Positions 25,111 to 36,490 of a stretch of 64,000 nt of DNA are shown one piece after another. Position numbers and translations under genes: made by a program. Position 1 is the first letter of the stretch, and each line of letters opens with the position of its first letter. The DNA is from Stercorarius parasiticus (lineage: Eukaryota; Chordata; Aves; Charadriiformes; Stercorariidae), in NCBI GenBank assembly GCA_013396915.1, contig VWZL01004638.1:682001-746000 (forward strand). The letters run 5' to 3'. Below the pieces are notes generated by a model. It was given only the letters and a program-made list of their open reading frames with translations, did no database searches and was not told where the DNA came from.

Positions 25111-26966
25111 GTCCAAGCTAGTATCTGGAACCAGCAAAGCGATCTAACAAATAAGTAGTCCTACTCCATAGATGACGTCAAGGGTTATCTCCTTTTTCAA
25201 AATACACCATACTTCATCTGGAGCTCTGGGAGCTTCTGCTATCCTCTGTGTAAATGTCTTAGAGACAAGTATTGATCTGTATTTGGTAAGACTGGAACTC
25301 AGTTTGGTCTCTTAAAGTATCAACAAGTATTGAAGATCATCTGAAGTGGCCACATGAATGTTGTCACTCTGGTAAGGGTTTGAGACAAGCATTGAGATAT
25401 TCAGTTTCACGTCTCTGAGGGCTTTGCAAAAGAAGATTGGGATGTTGATGGGGTTCCAGAAGTCAGAAGACAATTTGGGGAAGGCGCTATTATCTTATCA
25501 CCTTAACTGACTCTCTTACTTCCAGGCAGAGCTACTGAGTATTGTAGCGGGTGTGACTTTGATTGTTGAAAGGATTAATATGAAATTAATTTATTGCTGC
25601 AAACGTACAATGCTGAAAAAGACTGAAGATGGGAATATTAGGTTGGTCTGCTGTCTCTTCCCTGCCGGAATCAGAGCTGAGTCTTAAAGAGTCTCGGTGC
25701 TTTACCAGACAGTGCGTTTCTGCTTGTTCTTCAAAGCTTTTTCCCCTATCAGTGAGCATTATCTGAGTTTTGCTTAAAACTTTAAGAAGTCAGCATCTTT
25801 CCCATTGCCCCCTTTGAACCAGTCACAGAAATATGTTTATGGATAATAAACAATTCCAGTTTAAAATGAAGCACTCATCTTTATCACTTTAGCTTGTCTA
25901 AGTAATCTTCACGGTGAATTTCATTTGCAGTTCGTTATCAACTGAAATTAGTTGCAATTAAAGGTTGTCAAATCTGTAATTTAAGACCTTTAATACTTTT
26001 TGCTGTCACTGTTTTCCTGTAATATATTATTTTTTCAATGGGTCTGATCCAAAGAAGACCACAAAAGCCAATAGGAGGATTCCTACCAACTTCAATGCAC
26101 TTTGAATAAAGCCTCATATGCCATGGTATGTGAGGACATTTCATCTAAGTACATGTAATTAAAAGATTACTAAAGTTTTCATTATGTGGAAATCATTTGG
26201 ATTATGTAAAATTAGTTTGGTCTCATAGTGGCAGCCTTAGGTAATTGGGGATGTTTAGAAATAAACCAAACAACAACAACAAAAATCCCACTGATATTCG
26301 TTTCTGTTGTTACAACTCCATTTCTGCTTGTGGTAGCAACACTGGACTAAATCTTGCTACAGTATCTACTTTTAATTAAAGTCACAGCAATATAATGTAC
26401 ACACCCCAGGGCACATGGGCCAAGGGAGGTGCTGTGAGGAAGTCATGATAATAAAATTCCGTTAGGCTCATTGAATTCAATGATAACCTCAAATCACAAG
26501 ATCAGCTTAGAAAACTGTCACTGGAAGAAAATGTTGCTAGTACTCCATATGGGATCAGTGTACTTTTTCCTATGAATACACATTTTCCTGTGGTAATTGT
26601 CCCCTCCCCATCTGAGTCTTCTGCCATGTTTCTTATCAGGTGACCAGAGTTCACCTATGAAGGATGAACTCACTGTCTCAGTCAAACCTCTCTACCTCAG
26701 CAGCTTTATCAGCTCCTGGTGACTCAGCGTAACCTTTAGTATTCAGTAACACTACTGGGAAAGAAATGTATGCAATCCATCACCTCAGATTAGAGGTTCT
26801 GCTGACTATTAAGATTGGAGAAGGGTTGAGAAATCCCTTTGAAATAATTTGCAGTATTTTTTTCTTCTTTTTTTTTCCTGCCTCTCTCTAAAATTTGCGC
26901 TACCTTCATATACATTTATTAATAGAATAAAAGATCCATTCCGTCATGCATAAAATGACATCTAGA

Positions 26967-26990
26967 AAGAGTGCAACAGAGTGCACTCTT
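26967..26990. repeat. inverted repeat, 9-bp perfect stem, 6-nt loop
   Basis: AAGAGTGCA at 26967-26975 pairs exactly with TGCACTCTT at 26982-26990 around ACAGAG. It lies inside a possible conserved non-coding block. It is too short for a microRNA precursor by itself. Confidence 0.6.
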
Positions 26991-28916
26991 CCCATTTTGA
27001 ATAACGTAACTAATGCTTACTACTGCTGATGCTTTTCTATCTTCATTTTAATTCTTGCAGTAAAATACTGTTCTGTGCTGTAAACACAGTTCTGAACATG
27101 ATGTGATTAACCTTAGGGTCCCCCCATCCCCTCATCTCAAAGCCCGCTCGTACATGGCCTATGCTTTCTATTCATGTTCAACCGTCTGATTTCCATATCA
27201 TCCCGCTCAGCCTCACAAGCAGCTATTAGCATAACAGAGCTTTAGTGTGACATTGATTGAAGCCAGTGCTTGCTGAATGCAGTATCAAAGCATAATTTGC
27301 CAGAAATCAAATCTAATTTACTGTGTACTATTTAAATTTCTAAAAAAAAGAAGAAAAGTCGTTTCAATAGTATACTAGGTCTGTGGTCTTAATTGTTCTT
27401 TTTTCGTATTTTTGTCGAGTCCCCTGGAATCCAAGTAATGTATTTCCTTTTAGAGCCATTGTCTTTGACTTTCAAATGTCAATTAAGCAAGAGTTTTTCC
27501 ACTCTGTTTATTCCAATCCAGTTAATGTTACATCTGAAACAGTAAAGGGTAATAGTTTGATAGGAACAACATTGTTTGCTGCTTCATAACAGTTTTTTTC
27601 AAGAGATTCTTCTAATGACCTTAATGCTTAGCTTGAATTAAGCATTAAAGTACCACATAACTTTAACAGCATATCAAGCCCGCTGTTATTTCTGTAAAAG
27701 TACCTTTTCAGAATGTTTTAAAAATTGACCTACTTTGAGAGAAGCAATAATGGCTTGAATTAGGTTTTGTCCAGCATTCCTCTGAAGCTGGGCTTTGAGG
27801 AAGTCATGATCTCAGTTAATCTTTCTGCAAAACGGGAGTAATAATATTTATCTATCTTTATAAACAGTATCTATGTATGAAGATAATAAGCTCTATTTTT
27901 AGGAAAATTGAAGAGCCCAAGTGCTTATTCTGTCAAAGAAGCCTTGCTGCCTCTGAGCAGGGTTGCATTACATTCTCTGAGGATAATGGCAGTCTTATTG
28001 CTTTGGTAGTTACACTTGACCAAGAATTACTCCTGCAATCATTAACTGTTACTTTCAGTTTTCAGTTTGCATTATTCAACTGGAAATTGATAGACAAAAC
28101 TCATATGGTGAAAAACATTGTTTAAATGCTTTAAACAAGGTCATTTTTGCAGTGGCTGTCTATAAACAGAGCTATAGCTGAATATGACAACAAACTGCAA
28201 GAAAATGAGGTTTTCCTTCATTATAGAACTGCCTACTTGAATAAATTAAGAAAACATATACAAAGTTTTATTTCACCAACATGGCATTTTTCATGTTCTT
28301 TAAAATTACGGTATTACTCTAATTAATGTAGTGACCAACAAAAGTTATCTCCTTGTGAGATCAAGAGATTATATTTAAATAAAAGCTCTGATTCATTTAT
28401 TTATTTTTTTAGTGAATTTCTAGTAATTATGGTTGCAGAGGAAAGCTAGAAAATATATCCTTGCTTAACTATATATCATTGTTTACTGGAGTCTTTAGAA
28501 AGCCTAAACGAGTAGCTATGAGGCCATGGATCTTCTGTTCACCTAGTATGGCAAATGCTGGAGAGGACTTGGTGTGTGTCAGAGAGAGAACTCAATAGAG
28601 TCAATCCACGTCATTTGGATTATCTGGATTGAGCGACAGCCTTAATTCCTGCTTCGTTTCCTTGTCTCTTTTTACAGAAGAAAGGATCAGTTTTCTGCTC
28701 TTAGGAAAGTGAGAGATGTTCAAAGTTGGGGGTAGATCAAAAACCAGAAACTATGTAGCAACTAGGATGTTTATCTCTCATTGTACCTTGACTACCAAAT
28801 TACCTCAATTTGGTCCTTGGAAAGTCTGCTACAGCAACAAGTTCAGTGCTATTACATCTGCTCAGAGCTTTGAGTTATCGACTTACAGTACAGCCTTGTG
28901 TGTGTGAGAATGTTTC

Positions 28917-29043
28917 AGATCATAGAATCATAGAATCATAGAGCCCTCATGGTTGGAAAGGACCTTTGAGATCATCGAGTCCAACCATCCACACACACAA
29001 AAAAACCCCCCTACAATCTCTGTCACTAGAGCATGCCCTGAAG
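28917..29043 (-). mobile_element. CR1 LINE 3'-end fragment, antisense
   Basis: A second, shorter CR1 fragment of about 125 bp, antisense like the first. It begins with two to three ATAGAATC-type tail units, continues with GGTTGGAAAGGACCTTTGAG and the CR1 sequence around ATCATCGAGTCCAACCATCC, and fades after GTCACTAGAGCATGCCCTGA. A CA/A-rich tract interrupts it at about 28990-29006. It differs from the first copy in its 3' region (GAGCCCTCATGG against GAATGGTTCGGG), so it is from another CR1 subfamily. It carries no open frame. Confidence 0.9.
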
Positions 29044-31617
29044 ATGAATCCTTAAACTTACCTGCCTTGCATTTATTTGGCTATGTGATTTGAAAGATAG
29101 GCTCATGGAATTGTCATGCCCTTCTTCCTTCTGTTGAGCAGCCTCAGAGCACTGTTTGCATAACATACCCCCAGTGCACCAAATATGCCTACGAAGTGAT
29201 CTTAGGCATCAGTCATGCTTAGGTATGATCTATGGAATGATCTCCTGACACCACGTTTTTAGTGTCACGATAGAAAGATTATGGTCTTGAGGCCACCCAT
29301 AATGCAGCATAGGCATGGGACTCATGCATAGTTCCTGTCAAGTGCAGATAAAACACCTGAAGAGGTTAGAGGTTTTCTGCTCTCCCTTCTGCCTGAAGTT
29401 GCTATTGATTCTATATTAATATCCTGGGCAATGAACTTCTATGGTTGAGCAGCAAACACGGAACTAATTTAGTGGCCTTTATTAAGTGGGTGGTCAGAAC
29501 TGTAGAGGTACCATAATGTAAGGTATGCCTACAGGAATGGAGGTTTCTAATTCACAACTTAAAGGTCTTTCTCTCTTTCCCTTCTCATATGATTGAATGA
29601 ACAAACATATGCACTCATTACCACACTACTGCTTTCTGACACCTGTAGAGATTGCATACAGTTATTCTAGGTAAAACAAGGTGAGGGAAAAACAAGTAAC
29701 TTCTGCAGTTCAGCGCTTTAGGAATAGTACAGGGTGAGTTCAGATCCTAGAGTATGCGTAGCAACACCTATGCTCTTACAGAAACCTCAAAACATATGAG
29801 TATAAATGGGCAGCAGCAGGGCACCTAGCCCTTTGTCCCTGCCCTTTCAGAAGACTAACGCCTGCTGAGGCCCGAGGAAGAGGTGGACACTTCTCTCTTC
29901 AGAGAAGCCAAAACCTATGCTTAGGAGTATGAGGCAGAAGGAAAACTCCTCATGTTGTCCCCACCCTCTGCCTTCTAAATTGATGGTGATTCATGTTTAT
30001 TGGGTGTTTTGCAGTTCTTATTTTAAGAATGCATTAGACCAGTGCCGTTGAACTGGTGCTCTTTAGACTCCTGCTGATCTGTAAAGCCTGGGGAAGTACC
30101 TCATGAGATATAACTGTAAAACATATTTTAAAAAAATCAGATCTGCATACATTTCTATGCAGTGAGCAGATTTGCGTCGTTGCTGTCAGCAGGTGTAATC
30201 GGAAGCTGGGTCTTGATTGCTCTTCGTGCCTAATTAAATAGTTTGTAATTATAATGGTGACAATACGGTTTTCTAAAACACTTAAATTCTGTTTACCTAA
30301 AAGCTTAGTGTTCCTAAACCATCCCTCTCCACAACGACCAAACCGATAGTGGAATAGAATAAAATTAATGTGGGGTTTTTTATTATTATTTTGTCCCCTT
30401 CTTCAGCCTGCCCCAAAAGTTAGCTAGTCTTTTGATGAGAATATTTGGAGGCACTGCTTACATTTTTAAGATATGCCAAATAGTATAAATCCAATTCCAG
30501 TGAATTTCAATGTTGAACTAAGACTGGAAGGTTTGCATGTCATGCATAGAAAAGTCATTTGCTTTATCACATCATTCTCAACACAGTTGCTGATGTGAAG
30601 TTTCTTCTCTCAAATCCTCCAACACTGCTTCTTCCCCACTTCCCTTCTGCACATTAACACCTTTTCTTTCCCTTCTTATTCCCACTAAACATTGACTCTC
30701 TATTCTCCATCCCCAGACAAGTAAAAATATACCTCTCTTTTAGAAATTGTTTTCTTCCGGCTGTGCTCCCTGTTCCCCTATGTCTGAATGCTGTTAATGC
30801 CATGTACTTGAAAACATAGTCAGTCCTGGTTCTTTTTTCTTGTTTTAACTCCACTTTCTCCTTTTCTCTTTTCCTTGTCTCTTCCTGACCTCCTGGAATA
30901 CTTAATCCTTCTTACTCATTGCTCACTGCTGCCCACTGACTCATCAACTATTGCTTCTTTCTTGTCTTTACGCAAGCTGAAATCCAGATCTCCCAAGTGT
31001 GTGTTGTAGCAACCGTTCTTTTTAAAGCAAATCCTCCTCCCCACTCCGTTCTTGACCACACTTCCCCTAAAAGAAGCGAGGGAACTCTTGAACTTCTGTC
31101 CTGCTGTCATCCAGACCTTCCTCTCCTTTCTCCGTCATTTGTAAAAGTCTAGAGGGGTAGATTGAAAAAGGCAGTCCCTATATCCTAATTCATACCTTGC
31201 AGTACACAACAGCTCCAGCACAACAAGCTCTGTGAAGCGTAGAGGGTATGAGAGTGATGATATTTGCCCAGATCAACGGTAGAATACATCCACAGCTGAT
31301 ATCATAAACACCTGACTGCTGCTCCTTAGCATTTATTGTCATCAGAATTTACTCTAGCATGTCTGGTTGTAATGTTTCTTTCCTTTCTTTTTTCTTTTTT
31401 TACAACTGAGGATATCACATACTGATATTGCTGCTCTTTTTGTTGCTGTTGTTGTTTTTGTTTATATATTAGTTCTGTCTACACTAATTAATGTTTCTGG
31501 TGTTATGTCCTCTGGCATAAAAAATATCTCCATAATGTTGTCTCTTTCCTTTAATATTCCTCATCCCCTCCTTGCAAAATACCATAAATTTACACCATGG
31601 TTTTTCTTACATTGTAG

Positions 31618-31742
31618 CTCCCCCACAGTTTGTGGTGAGACCACGAGACCAGATTGTAGCCCAGGGTCGAACAGTGACTTTTCCTTGTGAAACTAAAGGA
31701 AATCCCCAGCCAGCTGTTTTCTGGCAAAAAGAAGGAAGCCAG
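31618..31742 (+). CDS. ROBO2: ROBO2 exon: first half of Ig domain 4
   Basis: This 125-nt exon has two bases completing an Ala codon, then 41 codons from [11 protein letters not shown] to FWQKEGSQ. The acceptor is TTACATTGTAG and the donor CAG|GTAAGC, ending in phase 0. It encodes strands A-C of Ig4, with the first Ig cysteine in [13 protein letters not shown] and the core tryptophan in VFWQKEG. The paired cysteine is in the next exon (YYICQAL). [15 protein letters not shown] is ROBO2-like; as remembered, ROBO1 has VVALGRTVTFQCE here. Structural work on human ROBO receptors assigns Ig4 a role in receptor dimerisation. The exon joins either the Ig3 exon or the microexon with the same phase. Confidence 0.97.
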
Positions 31743-34700
31743 GTAAGCTATAAGTACCCTAGTCTTTCAAGCCTTTCTAAATAGTTATATTGTTAGATTT
31801 TTAGGAATACTATTTATATTGCCTTTCATATATTCTTTTGATCTTTCACAGGAATTTGTCTTTTAAACTATCACTATTCTCTACTGACAATTTTCTTGCT
31901 GTTTTTTTAAAATATTGATATTGTGAAGAACTCAAAGGCCATTTAAGTTGGTGAAACTTGTGCTCGGTGCTGTATAAACATATAGAAAGCAACAGTATGT
32001 ATCTTAAAGACTTTTCATTCTGAAGCCCCCAACAAACAGATGGGTGAGACATACATAGTAGATAAAAAAGGTATGACTCAATTTTTAACTAATCAGTGCA
32101 GTAATTACAGTTCACAACCTGTCTAGACACGATCAAGCAGATATATATCTAGCAAGCTGATTTGCATAGGCATATTCTCATAGCACATATAGATACAGGT
32201 TTTGAACATGGAGATGCTTTCTTCAGTAACATTGTCTCAGGAAATTTCCAAATCTAGTTTTGGAAATATTTCCCTGATCCTTATTGTAATTTTTTGAAAG
32301 CAAAATTTCTGATGTAGCAGTCAACGTTGCCATCAGCCAATACTAACTTCTATAGCTTAATATTTGAATGTCATGCCATAACATTTTTTTTACTGCTGTT
32401 GCTGTATTGGCACTATGTTACAGCAGAAGTCAGGCCTTCTCACTTTCAACGTGCAGTTCATGTGAGTATGTTAAATTTGAACACTGTAAACTGTGTCAAA
32501 TTCTCTCTTGCGCCTGAGAAGAGATTAAAAGGGGTAAATGGATGCCCAAGGACGGTGCCTCCTGCAGCTCCCTGATGAAGCCTGTCATGGCTACGTCTGT
32601 CTATGTATCTATACTGCATACCCTTCTCCATTGGCTAAATGAGGCTTTTCAGAGTCTTGTGCCTTTTTTTGCCATACGGCGATATGTGAGTTAACTCAAA
32701 TAGTCACACTGTGCTGTGCAGTACAGGTGTGCCTTTTGTCTAACCTGGAGGCATTGTGTGTACCAGCTCAGTTTAATAAGAACTGAACCACAGATCTCCC
32801 GCTCTGCCCCACCTGCTTCTGCTTCACCTTCTCACAAGGGCAGATAACTGGTCCAGAGTAATAGGACCAAGGCTCACAGCTTTTTGTGCTACATTGCATT
32901 TGTGGCTTACAAAGATACAACACTATTACTTTATGAGTGTAAGCTTGTATGAGAGTAAGCTTAGTCTTCAGTATGTTTCTTTCAGCGTATTATTCAGAGA
33001 ACTTTAGATCTAGCCTCCATGGATCACATCCTGGAAAAGCACAGTATTGTGAGTCTCACTAAGGCGAAAATTGTTCCAAAGGGAAAGTAGAATAGCATAT
33101 TGAAATTAAAGTAGGAAGTACTGATGTGCTAGCAAACATTTCAAAACCCTTCCTTGTAGAGCATTTTAATAACATGGTAATGTTTATGTGAAGTGAGCTT
33201 ATAGTGTCACACTTGAATCTAATAAAGTGGACATCCATCATGCTGTAATAAAGAGAAGAGCTTCTAATTAAAGTAGGGCATCATTTGCAGGATTAAAGTC
33301 ATTTAACGTAATTGAAAAGTGTTAATACTCTATTTTATCCTCTTCCGTTGGTATCACTTCAAGGGTAAAAACATTTTAAGGTGAAAATGCATCTTGCGTC
33401 TTTAATTGAATGTTATTACCTACTGATTGTACCATGTTGAAGCTGTTTAATTACAAACCTGGAAAATTAATTACCATATTGAGAACCAGATCCCTGAAGG
33501 TTAGAATGGTCTTTTTTGGCAAATAAATGCAACGTAAAAATTGATACCTACATGGTTTATAATCAAACCTTGAAACATAGCTCAGTGTGATTCACTACAC
33601 CCTCATGAAGTAACACAGGTTACTGTCTCAATACACAACTTGCCAGATTTTGCAATGAGACACCATAGAACAGGTGAGTTTCCACATACAGTATATCATC
33701 GTACTAATCTGAAGGACAGTATTTTGGTCAAATTAGGTGTGGTGCACTGAACATACATGACTTTTCACCTTTGCATGCCCAGCTATGAGTTGTTTCTTGG
33801 CTTTACAATGTGTGCTTCTGCTATTACTTGAGGAACTGTAAGCAGCACCACTGTTAGTGTTCAGAATAACGTTACGTAGTCATGTGAGCCCACTCCAGTA
33901 ATTGTAGAGCATTTTTCACTGCGAGTCCATTTCTCGATCCTGTTTCTGAGCACAACCAGCTGGAAGGGAGGGGAGCTGTTCCCTTCTGAGTCATTTTTTG
34001 TGCCAACAGCTGCTCCTTTTTCTCAGTAGCCTTTTCCCCAGAGCCTAACAGCCTCCCACCAATGAAATGCACCAGATCAGGGCATGTGTAACCTTTAGAC
34101 TCTCAAAATTAAATTCTTCCTTGAGATAAATTCAGTGGTATTACATCAGGGATGACTCTGTTCCCCCTGTTGGCAACTTAGTACGCCACCATAGTGCCCA
34201 GATGAGCAACGCAACAGCTAATTAAAACCAGTGAAATTGTAAAAACATTTTAAAAGGGATTGTACTGTAATTTAGGACAAGTTATAATTCATAGTTATCT
34301 GGTCTTTGAAGGAAGGAGTCATGAGACTGATGAGCTCCTCCTGAAGTGTGGAATATTCACTGGGATGTGGTACCTCTCAAGAACAGATAAGCCCATGCTG
34401 AAGATAAAAAGAAGGATAGCCTCCCCTTTCTAGTGCAGCAATGAAGAGCAGATCTTTTTCCTCTTAAGAATTAGGAGCTTGATCCTTGCACTGTCTTTTA
34501 CATTGTGTTTCTTTTTACACTTAGCATAATCAGTGATAAACGGTGTCAAAGCTCAGCCATATCAAAATTCTCTGCTTTCTCATAAAATTTGGTGGAGTTT
34601 TCATAATACCCTTATTCAGTAGATGTCTGTGCCAGGCAGAAGTTATTCTGAAAGTTTCAATGCAATTCAGAAAACAGAGCAATTTTTCAAGACCCGCTTA

Positions 34701-36318
34701 GCCCTGTAGCCTGAAATTGTTTCAGAATTTTCACACTTTTTTTCTTATTGGATCTGACATGTTTACTGGGTGCATATTGATTTTTGAGGAAAAATTTTCT
34801 ATGAAAAATTTCTTGAACGTTGACATTGAAAGGGGATAAGGGGAAAGACTCACCCTACGGTGACAAGTAGCCTAGTGGGTTAATACAATTGTAACGATAC
34901 TTGTGTGTCAGATCTTATTTAAAGCATATCTCTCTCCTTTTATTGCCAACACCAGAGAGATAAAGGTGTGAGTTTCACTTCAAAGCAGAATTTTTTAAAG
35001 TCCAAGTTTGTTGCTTGTCAGTTCCAAATAAGTTTTTGTGAACCATTAAGGTCTACTGCAGAAGAAGCAGACCTACGGAAAATTTACGTAATACCCTATT
35101 CTATACTTTTAGATTTTCTTTTTAGCCCATATAGACAAGCTTAAAAGTTAGCAGGGAGTCATCATTAGAAAGCACAGCCGAGCTATACAGAGCTGCAGTA
35201 ATGACTGAAAGCTTATCACAGCACGGTAACAGTGTGTTGGGGTATTCCTGATACAAACAATTGTATTTTTCAGAGGGGCTTGTTGAGTTGACATAAAAGC
35301 TGCACTGGAATTACTGTTGTTTAATTATTGTTTAATCTGTTGGCCTTTCTGTCTCATTGGGCAATGCTGATGACCTTTCTGTTCACATTGCCTCCCTTTT
35401 CGTGTTCTTTTTTATTCACGTCGAGAGCTGTGCTAGACGGTATAACTTTTTCCTTGAAAGCACAGCCTTCACCACTAAAAGCCTTTCTGTCCTTTTCTGT
35501 ATTATTGATTCATTCAGTCCTTCATCATATGCAATGACTGCTACATCCATTCCAGTTATTCTTATTGACATCTCTCTTTTCTCCAATCCAGCCCAAAGGC
35601 AAAAGCTAATCCCCCTGTTTTGTGCTAACTGTTGTCTTATCCTACATGAAATAATTTTTTTCTCTCCAATGATTTCCACATTAGATTTATACTCTTTCTC
35701 TTCACCCTCAAGGCTCCATGCTGCTTTTATCCTTTGGTATATCTCAGTTTTAATTTCCTTTTACTTCTCCTTTAAGATCTCACGTTCTGCCAGCTTCTCC
35801 GACTTTATGACCTGTTTGTATCTTCCTCCCAGCTTTCCTTCTGTGCCGTGCTCTTACTTTCTCCATTGCCCAGAACATATTCACAGCCAAACAATAGTGC
35901 TGTGCTCCCTCAAGTCCCCAGGATTCGATTCTTTCTGCTAGTTTTCTAATGTTTACTGTAGTATTGTGTCCTCCTGGTTTGACAGCCAACTAAGTATATT
36001 ATTTCAATTACATTTAGAATGAAGATGAATGTGTCACAAATACAAATCACTCAAGTGCGATTGTTGGAAAATTTCTCCTTGCCTGGACCCCCAGCCAGAA
36101 TACACCACTGTGTGCTGCCAAAGGGCTGTTTCTAATTTAAACTGCAAGTTGCCCAAGGCAGGGAAAGCTAGCTCTATGTGTTCATAAGGTCATAACCACA
36201 CTTACTTTTTCTTCTAGCTTATATATAGTACTTCTAGGGAAAAATCATTGCCTCTCTAGCTGAGGGAAAAGTGGTGCTTTTGTGTTTTGAATTGATGTGA
36301 GATGAATTGTCTTTGCAG
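31743..36318 (+). other. ROBO2: intron inside Ig4
   Basis: A 4,576-nt intron from GTAAGC to CTTTGCAG. It is mostly AT-rich unique sequence. The block 33240-33480 is rich in TAATTA/ATTAAT motifs and may be a conserved non-coding element. At 35357-35941 the + strand is open for about 195 codons, and within it the - strand is open for 115 codons (35760 down to 35416). No recognisable product is assigned to either. Confidence 0.8.
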
Positions 36319-36490
36319 AATCTACTCTTCCCAAACCAGCCTCTCCAACCCAACAGCAGGTATTCAGTGTCACCAACCGGAGACCTCACTATTACCAACA
36401 TTCAGCGGTCTGATGCAGGCTACTACATTTGTCAAGCACTGACGGTTGCTGGAAGCATTTTAGCAAAAGCTCAGCTGGAGGTTACTGATG
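36319..36490 (+). CDS. ROBO2: ROBO2 exon: second half of Ig domain 4
   Basis: This 172-nt exon begins in phase 0 at AAT CTA CTC (NLLFPNQP) and ends with the G that opens a Val codon: 57 codons to KAQLEVTD. The acceptor is CTTTGCAG and the donor GATG|GTGAGC. It completes Ig4 with [20 protein letters not shown], the D-x-G-x-Y-x-C signature with the second Ig cysteine, followed by strand G ([11 protein letters not shown]). The [13 protein letters not shown] end is ROBO2-like; as remembered, ROBO1 has GSIITKAYLEVTD. Confidence 0.97.

Larger units (their letters stand above)
16588..31617 (+). other. ROBO2: 15-kb intron between the microexon and Ig4 exon 1
   Basis: The longest complete intron in the window, 15,030 nt, running from GTAAGT to TTACATTGTAG. 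It contains both CR1 LINE fragments, a tandem 12-bp duplication at 18976-18999, a T-rich tract at 21466-21498, a strong small hairpin at 26967-26990 and a pyrimidine-rich stretch at about 30590-31140. The block 26880-27310 looks like unique, possibly conserved non-coding sequence. An antisense ATG ORF of 129 codons at 23271-23660 shows no recognisable domain. Nothing else is supported. Confidence 0.85.

Noticed and set aside
26967..26990. MicroRNA precursor
   Set aside because: The stem is only 9 bp with a 6-nt loop and pairing ends at the next base pair; far shorter than a pre-miRNA.
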